From NCBI GenBank assembly GCA_017353815.1, contig JAFMSB010000127.1, forward strand, positions 1 through 5,225: DNA of 5,225 nucleotides, in the 5' to 3' direction. Positions within the stretch are counted from its first letter, which is position 1; the number at the start of each line of letters is the position of its first letter. The notes beneath the pieces are model-generated. The model saw only the letters and a program-made list of their open reading frames with translations, made no database searches and was not told the DNA's origin. The DNA comes from Methylocapsa sp. Lineage in GTDB: Bacteria; Pseudomonadota; Alphaproteobacteria; Rhizobiales; Beijerinckiaceae. A program made the position numbers and the translations under genes. This document shows positions 1 through 5,225 of this stretch, piece by piece.

Positions 1-1103
1 GCTCTTTGCTCCAGACTCTTGGTCAGCCAATTGGCGCTTTGGCGGCAAGTCGAGATGAAGGCACGCTCGGCATCCGTTCCGGTTTTCCTTCCAACCCGGG
101 CCGCATAGCAATCATTGACCAGCAACCGGGGAAGCACCACGGTGTTAAGCTCGACAAGCCAGGAGCCATCTGGCCCCGGCCGCGCGATTACGTCGGGAAT
201 GACCGGGGCTATGGGGCCGCCGCCAAAGGCGCGCCCGGGCTTGGGATCAAGCTTGCGGATTTCGCTGATCATTTCGAGAACGTCCTCTTCATCGGCGTTG
301 CAAATCTTGCGCAATGAAGCGATGTCGCGTTTTGCCACGAGATCAAGGCGGCCAATGAGCGCCTCCATGGCCGGGTCCAGCCGGTCCCGCTCGCGCAATT
401 GAATGGCAAGGCATTCGGCGAGATTGCGCGCTCCGACACCGGCCGGGTCAAACTCCTGGATGAGGTGAAGAATCCGCTCAGCCTCGAACATGGTCATGCC
501 CAGCCTTGTGGCGATCTCGTCGAGCGAGCCGGTGAAATAGCCGTTCTCGTCAATCGAATCGATGAGCATATGGCCAGCCATCCGGCTCGGGAGGCCGGTA
601 GTTTCGAGCGCCAGCTGGGCTAATAGATGGTCTTTGAGACTGGCGGGTGCCGCGATACAGGATTCAAGGCTGGCAGCATTGTTGCCATTCCCAGCCCGGC
701 CTGCCGGACCGTCCCAAGTCGTCGCCGAAAGTCCCATATCGCCACCGCCCATGGAGCCGTTGAGCAAATGGCTTTCGTCGAAAACGCCCCGCTCCCGGCC
801 ATCGGCGCTTCCGCCAAGCTCGCCGCCAATAAGCTGGGAATCGGGTAGCCACACGTCCGCTTCCTCGCCGTAATCATCTCCGGGCGGCGGGGCCGGCCCC
901 TCCTTTTCGCCCGCAACATGAGGGGGAGCCGGCAAGGGGCCATCTTCCACCCTTTCGAGCAAAGGATTCTTCTCGATTTCCTCCTCGATAAACGCCGCGA
1001 GCTCGAGATTGGAAAATTGCAGAAGCTTGATAGCCTGCACGAGCTGCGGCGTCATGACGAGCGATTGGCTTTGCCGCAACACAAGCTTGGGTGTGAGCGC
1101 CAT
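1..1103 (-). CDS. rpoN: RNA polymerase sigma-54 factor RpoN, N-terminal 367 residues (cut by window edge)
   Basis: Sigma-54 directs RNA polymerase to -24/-12 promoters and needs an AAA+ activator to open DNA; it serves nitrogen and other regulons. Read continuously from ATG at 1103 to the window edge with no stop or frameshift. Residues 1-50 are Region I, glutamine- and leucine-rich (LRQSQSLVMTPQL, then KNPLLE), which contacts activator and inhibits melting. Residues about 51-146 are the variable, acidic, Gly/Pro/Asn-rich Region II. From about 150 the core-binding part follows, with the conserved FDPAGVGARNL (218-228), LDPKPG (285-290), VIPDVI (301-306) and VELN (317-320) blocks. The end, WLTKSLEQR, lies just before the helix-turn-helix and RpoN box, which are outside the window. 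A GAGGG (1115-1119) sits 11 bases before the ATG; a GTG four codons upstream is a less likely start. The gap to lptB is 132 bp with no clear terminator, so read-through from the lpt genes is plausible. Identity is certain; completeness cannot be judged. Confidence 0.96.
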   Translation of the reverse strand, partial: MALTPKLVLRQSQSLVMTPQLVQAIKLLQFSNLELAAFIEEEIEKNPLLERVEDGPLPAPPHVAGEKEGPAPPPGDDYGEEADVWLPDSQLIGGELGGSADGRERGVFDESHLLNGSMGGGDMGLSATTWDGPAGRAGNGNNAASLESCIAAPASLKDHLLAQLALETTGLPSRMAGHMLIDSIDENGYFTGSLDEIATRLGMTMFEAERILHLIQEFDPAGVGARNLAECLAIQLRERDRLDPAMEALIGRLDLVAKRDIASLRKICNADEEDVLEMISEIRKLDPKPGRAFGGGPIAPVIPDVIARPGPDGSWLVELNTVVLPRLLVNDCYAARVGRKTGTDAERAFISTCRQSANWLTKSLEQR

Positions 1104-1235
1104 ATTTTCCAGCACCCTCAAAGCGCCGCTTTGGTGCCGCCGTAACGAGCGGCCCGATTCTTGCATGGTTGTTTAGCATGGATTGCGCGGGGGCGCCAGG
1201 AGCCGGATGGCCGCCGGCGAAAGAATCCGAGCACG

Positions 1236-2087
1236 TTAAAGTCTGAATTCCTCGCCGAGATAGAAGCGGCGGACGTTGGCATCTGCAACGATTTCACCGG
1301 GGCGTCCTTCGACCAGAACCCTGCCCGAATGGATGATATAGGCGCGGTCGATCAACCCCAGAGTTTCACGCACATTGTGGTCGGTAATGAGGACGCCAAT
1401 GCCGCGGCGCTTCAGATATCGGACGAGCTGCTGAATATCGCCGACGGCGATCGGATCGATGCCGGCAAACGGCTCATCGAGCAGCATGAAGGACGGCCGG
1501 CCAGCCAAGGCGCGGGCGATCTCGCATCGCCGCCGCTCGCCTCCCGACAGAGCAACCGACGGCATCTTTCGCAGCTTCTTGATGTCGAACTCCTCGAGGA
1601 GCGCATCGAGCTGAGCCGCGCGCTTAGCCTTGTCCGGCTCCACGATCTCAAGCACCGCACGAATATTATCCTCGACATTTAGCCCGCGGAAAACGGAGGC
1701 CTCCTGAGGCAGATACCCGATTCCGAGACGCGCGCGCCGGTACATGGGCAGGCGCGTGATATCGTTCCCATCAATCCTGATAACTCCGGCGTCCGGCCGG
1801 ATGAGGCCGGTGATCATATAAAACAGCGTCGTCTTTCCGGCGCCATTTGGCCCCAGAAGACCAACCACCTCACCCCGCCGCACGACCATGCTGACGTCCT
1901 CGATCACGCAGCGCGCCTTATAGGACTTCTGCAAATGCTGGATGGAAAGAACGCCGTTTTGCTGTTTCTGCGCCATCCGCGCGCCCGATGCCGGGCGCGG
2001 CGAAGGCTCGCTTGCCCCATCAGGGTTTGGAGGCCTTAACCAGCCTTCCCCCTCCTCCCGGACGAGGGCAGAACTCCCGTCAGCCAT
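1236..2087 (-). CDS. lptB: LptB, ATPase subunit of the LPS export ABC transporter
   Basis: LptB hydrolyses ATP in the cytoplasm to power extraction of LPS from the inner membrane by the LptB2FGC complex and its push along the LptA bridge. With the start at 2087 the protein is 283 residues. Visible are Walker A GPNGAGKT (79-86), Q-loop glutamine 128 in YLPQEAS, signature LSGGERRR (180-187), Walker B FMLLDEP with catalytic Glu205, D-loop AGID, and switch His237 in [12 protein letters not shown]. The C-terminus YLGEEFRL is the typical LptB tail and helps distinguish it from other ABC ATPases. The ATG at 2087 is preferred because AGGAGG lies 10 bases upstream. An internal ATG at 1976 gives a 246-residue protein close to the E. 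coli length, but has no Shine-Dalgarno. The extra 37 residues are acidic then proline-rich and have no recognised domain. The frame stays open back to 2393, inside lptA, which is probably a GC effect. Function is certain; the start is moderately certain. Confidence 0.95.
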   Translation of the reverse strand: MADGSSALVREEGEGWLRPPNPDGASEPSPRPASGARMAQKQQNGVLSIQHLQKSYKARCVIEDVSMVVRRGEVVGLLGPNGAGKTTLFYMITGLIRPDAGVIRIDGNDITRLPMYRRARLGIGYLPQEASVFRGLNVEDNIRAVLEIVEPDKAKRAAQLDALLEEFDIKKLRKMPSVALSGGERRRCEIARALAGRPSFMLLDEPFAGIDPIAVGDIQQLVRYLKRRGIGVLITDHNVRETLGLIDRAYIIHSGRVLVEGRPGEIVADANVRRFYLGEEFRL

Positions 2088-2097
2088 TGCCTCTCCG

Positions 2098-2103
2098 CCT
2101 CCT
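2098..2103 (-). promoter_or_regulatory. Shine-Dalgarno site deciding the lptB start
   Basis: AGGAGG on the minus strand, 10 bases before the ATG at 2087. It is a full match to the anti-Shine-Dalgarno core, while the alternative ATG at 1976 is preceded only by GC-rich sequence without a purine-rich motif. It therefore favours the longer LptB. Confidence 0.65.
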
Positions 2104-2262
2104 GTTTCGAAAGCGCGTTTCACAAGCGATCTGCCGGCAAGTTCCGCAAGCCTCGCGGCCCCGGAGATTGCACCGCAGCCAACCCGGCGCAAGCATTGCC
2201 TAGCGAGGGGCAAAGGCCTTAAGGGTCCGGCTGCTGACGCGAGCGGCCTGGGCCCCGGCGGC

Positions 2263-2856
2263 CTAGTCGGGGCTCGAAGTGGCGGCGGATCGCGCCGTGC
2301 GCGGTTCTTTGCTGTCTGCTCGCCCTTCCTCGGGCAGGAACAGGCTGCGCACACGCCCCCCTGTGACGATCGCCTGCTTGGTGGCGAGATCATAGATCAG
2401 CTTGTCCCCTTTTGTGACGTTGCCGCCCTGGCTCAGCGTCACATTGCCGATAAGATAGACCTTATTTTCGGAACGCTCGTAAATACCGCTGTCCCCCGTT
2501 CCAATTTGGTCCTTCGATACAATCGTAACCGGGCCGCCGGCCTCCATGCGGCGCACCTGGCTCGTAGAAGAAGGCGCTCCCGCGGAGCCCTTTGGGTTTT
2601 TGGAGGCGAGAAAAATTACCAGCTTGCCCGCCTGCAGCTTGCTCGCCCCTTGCGAGGCAATGACGTTTCCGGTGTAGACAAGCTTTTGCTCTTTATCGAA
2701 ATAATCGAGCTTGGCGGCGTCGATATTGACCGGTTCCTTGCTGTTGCCTCCCGGCAGGATCGCCCCCGAATTAGGAGTCTCCGCAACGAGCGGCCTCAGC
2801 CCGCCGAACGCCGGTAGAAGGAAGGCAAATGCCGCCGCAAACGCCCTCGCCCTCAC
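2263..2856 (-). CDS. lptA: LptA, periplasmic LPS-bridge protein (OstA-like domain)
   Basis: LptA is the periplasmic beta-jellyroll protein that stacks between LptC at the inner membrane and LptD at the outer membrane and forms the hydrophobic groove along which LPS slides. The 197-residue product begins with a signal peptide: MRAR, a hydrophobic core [15 protein letters not shown], and a probable signal peptidase I site after LVA (about residue 25). The OstA-like domain runs from about residue 41 to 168, with the repeating beta-strand pattern seen in [37 protein letters not shown] and [16 protein letters not shown]. The C-terminal 25 residues are charged and probably disordered. The start is GTG, overlapping the lptC stop as GTGA, and GGAGGAG lies 8 bases upstream; translational coupling to lptC is likely. 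The length is near the family norm (E. coli LptA is about 185 residues). A 175-bp gap separates it from lptB, unlike the tighter lptA-lptB junction of enterobacteria. Confidence 0.92.
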   Translation of the reverse strand: MRARAFAAAFAFLLPAFGGLRPLVAETPNSGAILPGGNSKEPVNIDAAKLDYFDKEQKLVYTGNVIASQGASKLQAGKLVIFLASKNPKGSAGAPSSTSQVRRMEAGGPVTIVSKDQIGTGDSGIYERSENKVYLIGNVTLSQGGNVTKGDKLIYDLATKQAIVTGGRVRSLFLPEEGRADSKEPRTARSAATSSPD

Positions 2857-3608
2857 GGATCGATCTCCTCCGCGGGGCCGGGATCGCCAGACTCGCTTTC
2901 GTCGTTTTCGATGGTCGAGGTGACCGCGCCGCCAAAAGAAACCTTGTGGCCGTTATCGCTCACATCGAGCTGGTTTGCTTCCACCGCCCCCCCATCCAGG
3001 GCGACGCGGACAGGCTCTTCGGATACGAGACTTCCGGACTTGAAGTCGATGCGCGCGCTTTTCAGCCAGATATCGTAGCCGGTGCTGCTTTTAATGTGAA
3101 TGTCTCCGTCCAAGGCGAGCTTGTCGTGCAGGCTGTCGTAGACGCCATGTGCCGCGCGAACCCATGTTGTCGAAGATTCCGCTGAGCCAAAGCGCGACTC
3201 GATGCCGGAAAGCTCGATGATATTTGGCGCCGCGACGTCCTGAATCCCCGAGCGGGCCTTGATCTCGAAAGGCCGCCCGTTCTTCTGTGTTCCCGAGACT
3301 TCCGGAGAATCGACGGTGACCTTCGTCCCCTCTAATCCCACGCGCTTGACCGAAAAATCGGCAGGCATATCCCACAACGGCTTAATGAGCGCCGCGGACA
3401 ATATTGCGATGCCGACAAGGGCAGAGCTTCCGACCGCAGCGGCGCGCAGCAGCCGCACGCGCGCTGAATGGCGGCGCGCAGCCCCAAACCCGCCGCGCCA
3501 AGCCGCAGGCGTCACGTCAAGGGATGGCCCGGCCAGCGCCGGGGCACTACCCCGCGCCTCATTTGTTGGCCCCGGCCTTTGCCAACTCTTACTCAACGAA
3601 GCACGCAC
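2853..3608 (-). CDS. lptC: LptC, inner-membrane LPS-transport protein
   Basis: LptC is a bitopic inner-membrane protein whose periplasmic jellyroll takes LPS from LptFG and hands it to LptA. With a GTG start at 3608 it has 251 residues. Residues 1-53 are a basic, Pro/Ala-rich cytoplasmic tail ending in the arginine-rich AARRHSARVRLLR; residues about 54-75 are one membrane helix (AAAVGSSALVGIAILSAALI); residues about 85-235 form the LptC/OstA-like beta domain, with VKRVGLEGTKVTVDSPEVSG, WVRAAHGVYD and DGDIHIKSSTGYDIWLKSAR. The end is acidic (ENDESESGDPGPAEE). The GTG is chosen because AAGAGG lies 6 bases upstream. Another GTG at 3764 would give 303 residues, but it has no ribosome site and its added sequence includes a repeat-encoded stretch of low complexity. 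E. coli LptC (191 residues) has only a few residues before its helix, so the tail is an extension. The stop codon overlaps the lptA start. The family is confident; the start is moderately so. Confidence 0.9.
   Translation of the reverse strand: MRASLSKSWQRPGPTNEARGSAPALAGPSLDVTPAAWRGGFGAARRHSARVRLLRAAAVGSSALVGIAILSAALIKPLWDMPADFSVKRVGLEGTKVTVDSPEVSGTQKNGRPFEIKARSGIQDVAAPNIIELSGIESRFGSAESSTTWVRAAHGVYDSLHDKLALDGDIHIKSSTGYDIWLKSARIDFKSGSLVSEEPVRVALDGGAVEANQLDVSDNGHKVSFGGAVTSTIENDESESGDPGPAEEIDP
2865..2871 (-). promoter_or_regulatory. Shine-Dalgarno site for lptA inside the lptC coding end
   Basis: GGAGGAG on the minus strand, 8 bases before the GTG start of lptA and within the last codons of lptC. 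Its strength supports the unusual GTG start and allows ribosomes ending lptC to restart on lptA. Confidence 0.7.
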
Positions 3609-3614
3609 AGAACA

Positions 3615-3620
3615 CCTCTT
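3615..3620 (-). promoter_or_regulatory. Shine-Dalgarno site supporting the GTG start of lptC
   Basis: AAGAGG on the minus strand, 6 bases before the GTG at 3608. No in-frame ATG is present before the membrane helix, and no comparable motif precedes the upstream GTG at 3764, so this site is the main reason for the chosen start. Confidence 0.5.
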
Positions 3621-3661
3621 GACCGGCTTCCAAGAAGCTGAATTCAGCCATGCGAACGCTA

Positions 3662-3693
3662 AAAAGCCTGCAAAAATGTTAATAATCTGGCAA
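3662..3693 (-). promoter_or_regulatory. AT-rich segment upstream of lptC, possible promoter
   Basis: In a GC-rich window this stretch is notably AT-rich on the minus strand (TTGCCA, then ATTATTAACATTTTTGC, then GGCTTT). TTGCCA (3688-3693) resembles a -35 box, but no good -10 hexamer follows at 16-18 bases. Placement just before lptC and after a 130-bp spacer from rnd suggests the lptCAB genes may have their own promoter. This is an inference from composition and position only. Confidence 0.2.
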
Positions 3694-3729
3694 CTAGCTT
3701 GGCTGGGGTTGCTAGCTTGGCTGGGGTAG
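3694..3729. repeat. 18-bp tandem duplication in the rnd-lptC spacer
   Basis: Two adjacent 18-base units, 3694-3711 and 3712-3729, both beginning CTAGCTTGGCTGGGGT; they differ only at the 17th base (17 of 18 identical). The duplication lies 86-121 bases before the chosen lptC start. If lptC started at the upstream GTG (3764), the units would encode a repeated Pro-Ser-Gln-Ala-Ser motif. It may be replication slippage or a duplicated binding site; no known operator is recognised. Confidence 0.85.
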
Positions 3730-3730
3730 A

Positions 3731-3746
3731 TTGCCCGCGAGGGCAA
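3731..3746. other. Small perfect hairpin, TTGCCC-GCGA-GGGCAA
   Basis: A 6-bp perfect inverted repeat with a four-base loop, directly next to the tandem duplication. In the direction of lptC transcription the run of six T (3745-3750) overlaps and precedes the stem rather than following it, so it does not fit a rho-independent terminator for rnd; on the plus strand the stem is followed by A, not T. It could be a leader-RNA structure or chance. Confidence 0.4.
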
Positions 3747-3840
3747 AAAACGCCACCTCGGCACTATTAAACAAGCTGGGCAAAGTCATGGCGGGCCAAC
3801 CTCAAGCCTTGCGGGTGTTCGCATGCTCGTCATGGGGGCG

Positions 3841-4455
3841 CTAATCATGGGCAAAAATATCGGTCTCCTGCCACCCCAAGAGATCGAGGCGCGCTCTTGC
3901 GGGGAGGAATTGGAAGCAGGCAGCGGCAATATCGGCACGGTTTTCGCGCGCAAGCAAGGCATCGAGGCGCTCACGCAGCGCGTGCAGGTGCAGGACATCG
4001 GAGGCCGCATAGGAAATCTGCGCCTCGGTCAGAGTTACCGCTCCCCAGTCGGTGAGTTGCTGCTGTTTCGATATTTCGGCACCAAGCAGTTCGCGGGTCA
4101 AATCCTTAAGGCCGTGCCGGTCCGTATAGGTGCGCACGAGTTTCGAGGCGATCTTGGTGCAATAGACGGGCGCGGCCATGACCCCAAAGGTATGGAAAAG
4201 GATCGCAAGATCGAATCGGGCATAGTGAAACAGCTTGGTGATGTTTGGATCGGCAAGAACGCGCTCGATATTCTTGGCCCGCCTCTGGCCCGGCGCAATT
4301 TGGACGATATCGGCGCTGCCCCTGCCATCAGAGAGTTGGACAACGCAGAGCCGGTCTCTCTGGGGAACAAGGCCCAAGGTTTCGGTGTCGATCGCGACGC
4401 TGCCGCCGAAAGCGGTGTCATCTGGCAAATCGCCTTTGTGAAAGCGGATCGTCAT
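3841..4455 (-). CDS. rnd: Short RNase D-type 3'-5' exoribonuclease (DEDDy)
   Basis: RNase D enzymes trim the 3' ends of tRNA precursors and other small RNAs in the cytoplasm using two metal ions. The 204-residue product is essentially the exonuclease domain alone. The DEDDy residues are visible: Asp23 and Glu25 in AIDTETLGL (Exo I), Asp82 in FHYARFDLAIL (Exo II), and Tyr149 and Asp153 in YAASDVLHLHALR (Exo III). The HRDC domains of the roughly 375-residue E. coli enzyme are absent; this short form is usual in alphaproteobacteria, where it often precedes lptC. The ATG at 4455 (MTIRFHKGDLP) is chosen as the family-like start; a GTG two codons upstream (4461) is possible, and neither has a clear ribosome site. 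The 232-bp spacer before lptC and its weak terminator signals leave co-transcription open. All catalytic residues are intact, so it should be active; the exact RNA substrate is not shown by the sequence. Confidence 0.92.
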   Translation of the reverse strand: MTIRFHKGDLPDDTAFGGSVAIDTETLGLVPQRDRLCVVQLSDGRGSADIVQIAPGQRRAKNIERVLADPNITKLFHYARFDLAILFHTFGVMAAPVYCTKIASKLVRTYTDRHGLKDLTRELLGAEISKQQQLTDWGAVTLTEAQISYAASDVLHLHALRERLDALLARENRADIAAACFQFLPARARLDLLGWQETDIFAHD

Positions 4456-4881
4456 CGGCACCGTAATGCGCGGCAGGTGATTTGAGCAAAGCCACAGGAA
4501 GGCGCGGCGCGCCTAGCATTTGCGCTAAGATTATGCAAGCCCGGCCGGCTGCCGCCTAAGTCCCCTTGTCCTTCCAACCTGGCAGGTGCCGGTTGTGCCA
4601 TGTCCGGCCAGCGGCGGACTGCCAATTGCTTGCGAATGAATAGACTTCTTAAAGCTTGCCGCGGCCGCGGCTAATCCCTCACCGGCAGCCATTGACAATA
4701 AGGGACCCGCGGGCCACGCAAGCAGAATGGCGGCTGAATTTGGCCCCATTGCTGCCTCCCCATATGATGCGCCACTGGGCCGCTACGCTCCGGTATGACA
4801 GCTGGGCCATTTCTGCGGCTCGACCGGTTTCTGACATGGCCCGGTTCCTCAAAACCCTCGTGCGGCACCCGCGATTTTGTC
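4456..4881. other. Non-coding divergent intergenic region between rnd and the ABC ATPase gene
   Basis: These 426 bases lie between two divergently read genes and should hold promoters for both. Open frames here are short, lack ribosome sites and have no family-like composition. Visible elements are a TTGACA (4692-4697, plus strand) with no matching -10 box at 16-18 bases, a 14-bp perfect palindrome (4658-4671), an imperfect dyad TAGCATTTGCGCTA (4514-4527) about 60 bases before rnd, and CCCGCGGG (4706-4713). I see no tRNA, riboswitch, IS end or T-tailed terminator. Confidence 0.6.
4658..4671. repeat. 14-bp perfect GC palindrome GCCGCGGCCGCGGC
   Basis: A perfect self-complementary sequence in the divergent intergenic region, about 200 bases from each neighbouring gene. 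It could bind a dimeric regulator or be a chance product of GC-rich alternation of CCGCGG units. No known operator matches. Confidence 0.5.
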
Positions 4882-5225
4882 ATGCAGCCAATTATTTCGG
4901 TAGCGAATTTGTCGAAAATCTACGCGTCCGGGCTCCAGGCTCTGAGCCTCATCAATCTCGACATTCGCCGCGGCGAGATATTCGCGCTCCTCGGCCCGAA
5001 CGGTGCCGGCAAGACCACTCTTATCGGCATCATCTGCGGTCTCATCAACGCCACGGAAGGCCGGGTGACGGTCGACGGCCACGATATCGTCCGCGAATAC
5101 CGCGCCGCGCGTTCGCTGATCGGCCTCGTGCCGCAGGAGCTAACAACCGACGCATTCGAGACGGTATGGGCCACGGTGAGCTTCAGCCGCGGCCTTTGGG
5201 GAAAGCCCCCCAATCCCCGCCTCGT
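4882..5225 (+). CDS. ABC-2 type exporter ATP-binding protein, YadG-like, N-terminal 114 residues (cut by window edge)
   Basis: This is the nucleotide-binding subunit of an ABC exporter. Visible are an aromatic-stacking region ([10 protein letters not shown]), Walker A GPNGAGKT at 38-45 after GEIFALL, and Q-loop Gln85 in [16 protein letters not shown]. The wording around the Q-loop and the following [12 protein letters not shown] closely resembles the YadG group, which pairs with an ABC-2 permease of the YadH type; such a permease gene would be expected just downstream, outside the window. The signature, Walker B and switch histidine are beyond the edge, so intactness cannot be checked. ATG at 4882 is the only good start: no in-frame ATG or GTG lies nearby upstream, but no clear Shine-Dalgarno precedes it either. 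It is transcribed away from rnd and the lpt genes. Substrate is unknown; YadG/YadH-type exporters have no safely established substrate that could be carried over. Confidence 0.88.
   Translation, partial: MQPIISVANLSKIYASGLQALSLINLDIRRGEIFALLGPNGAGKTTLIGIICGLINATEGRVTVDGHDIVREYRAARSLIGLVPQELTTDAFETVWATVSFSRGLWGKPPNPRL

Noticed and set aside
874..1179. A minus-strand open frame of 101 codons beginning upstream of rpoN
   Set aside because: It is the wrong frame of the rpoN 5' end; the rpoN frame from 1103 encodes the conserved Region I.
1163..1181. GCATGG direct repeat with 13-bp period upstream of rpoN
   Set aside because: Two six-base copies are within chance expectation, and no known regulator site is matched.
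1161..1682. A 173-codon plus-strand open frame
   Set aside because: It is antisense to the C-terminal half of lptB, which carries the signature, Walker B and switch motifs.
1942..2817. A 291-codon plus-strand open frame
   Set aside because: It lies antisense to lptA and the lptB start, both of which have clear family motifs; the frame is an expected product of GC-rich coding sequence and shows no recognisable domain or ribosome site.
3589..3651. A 20-codon minus-strand open frame (ATG at 3651) overlapping the lptC start, possible leader peptide
   Set aside because: It has no ribosome site at a usable distance and no attenuation-like codon run.
3742..3764. Possible terminator for rnd: GCC-GAGGT-GGC stem followed by six T
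   Set aside because: The stem is only three to four base pairs, too weak to call a rho-independent terminator, though the T-run is real.
3823..4485. A 220-codon plus-strand open frame
   Set aside because: It is antisense to rnd along its full length, and rnd has an intact set of catalytic residues; it is a shadow.
4531..4883. Minus-strand open frames of 70-72 codons in the divergent spacer
   Set aside because: They overlap each other, lack ribosome sites and have low-complexity composition with no family resemblance.

Overview
The window looks like chromosomal core DNA from a GC-rich alphaproteobacterium, most likely of the Hyphomicrobiales (Rhizobiales). This rests on the gene order rnd, lptC, lptA, lptB, rpoN on one strand, a short HRDC-less RNase D next to lptC, an LptC with a long basic tail before its membrane anchor, and an RpoN beginning with the alphaproteobacterial type of Region I. 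A Beijerinckiaceae/Methylocystaceae-like source is a guess from general protein resemblance and cannot be settled here.

Layout: positions 1-1103 (minus) hold the first 367 codons of rpoN (sigma-54), cut by the left edge before its DNA-binding end. Positions 1236-2087 (minus) are lptB, the ATPase of the lipopolysaccharide exporter, with a probable 37-residue N-terminal extension. Positions 2263-2856 (minus) are lptA, the periplasmic bridge protein, and 2853-3608 (minus) are lptC, the membrane-anchored partner; lptC and lptA overlap by four bases (GTGA). A 232-bp spacer with an 18-bp tandem duplication, a small hairpin and an AT-rich stretch separates lptC from rnd (3841-4455, minus). A non-coding, divergent intergenic region of 426 bp follows. 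The window ends in the first 114 codons of a plus-strand YadG-like ABC-2 exporter ATPase (4882-5225).

How the genes work together: LptB (cytoplasm), LptC (inner membrane) and LptA (periplasm) are three parts of the machine that carries LPS from the inner to the outer membrane. Their membrane partners LptF and LptG and the outer-membrane LptD/LptE are not in this window. RpoN lies downstream on the same strand, as in the lptAB-rpoN arrangement of many proteobacteria, so the five minus-strand genes may form one or two transcription units. The ABC gene is transcribed divergently and has no evident functional link.

I found no undescribed system, RNA gene, CRISPR array or mobile element. The points most worth a second look are the extra N-terminal cytoplasmic segments on both LptB and LptC, and the duplicated element in the lptC leader.
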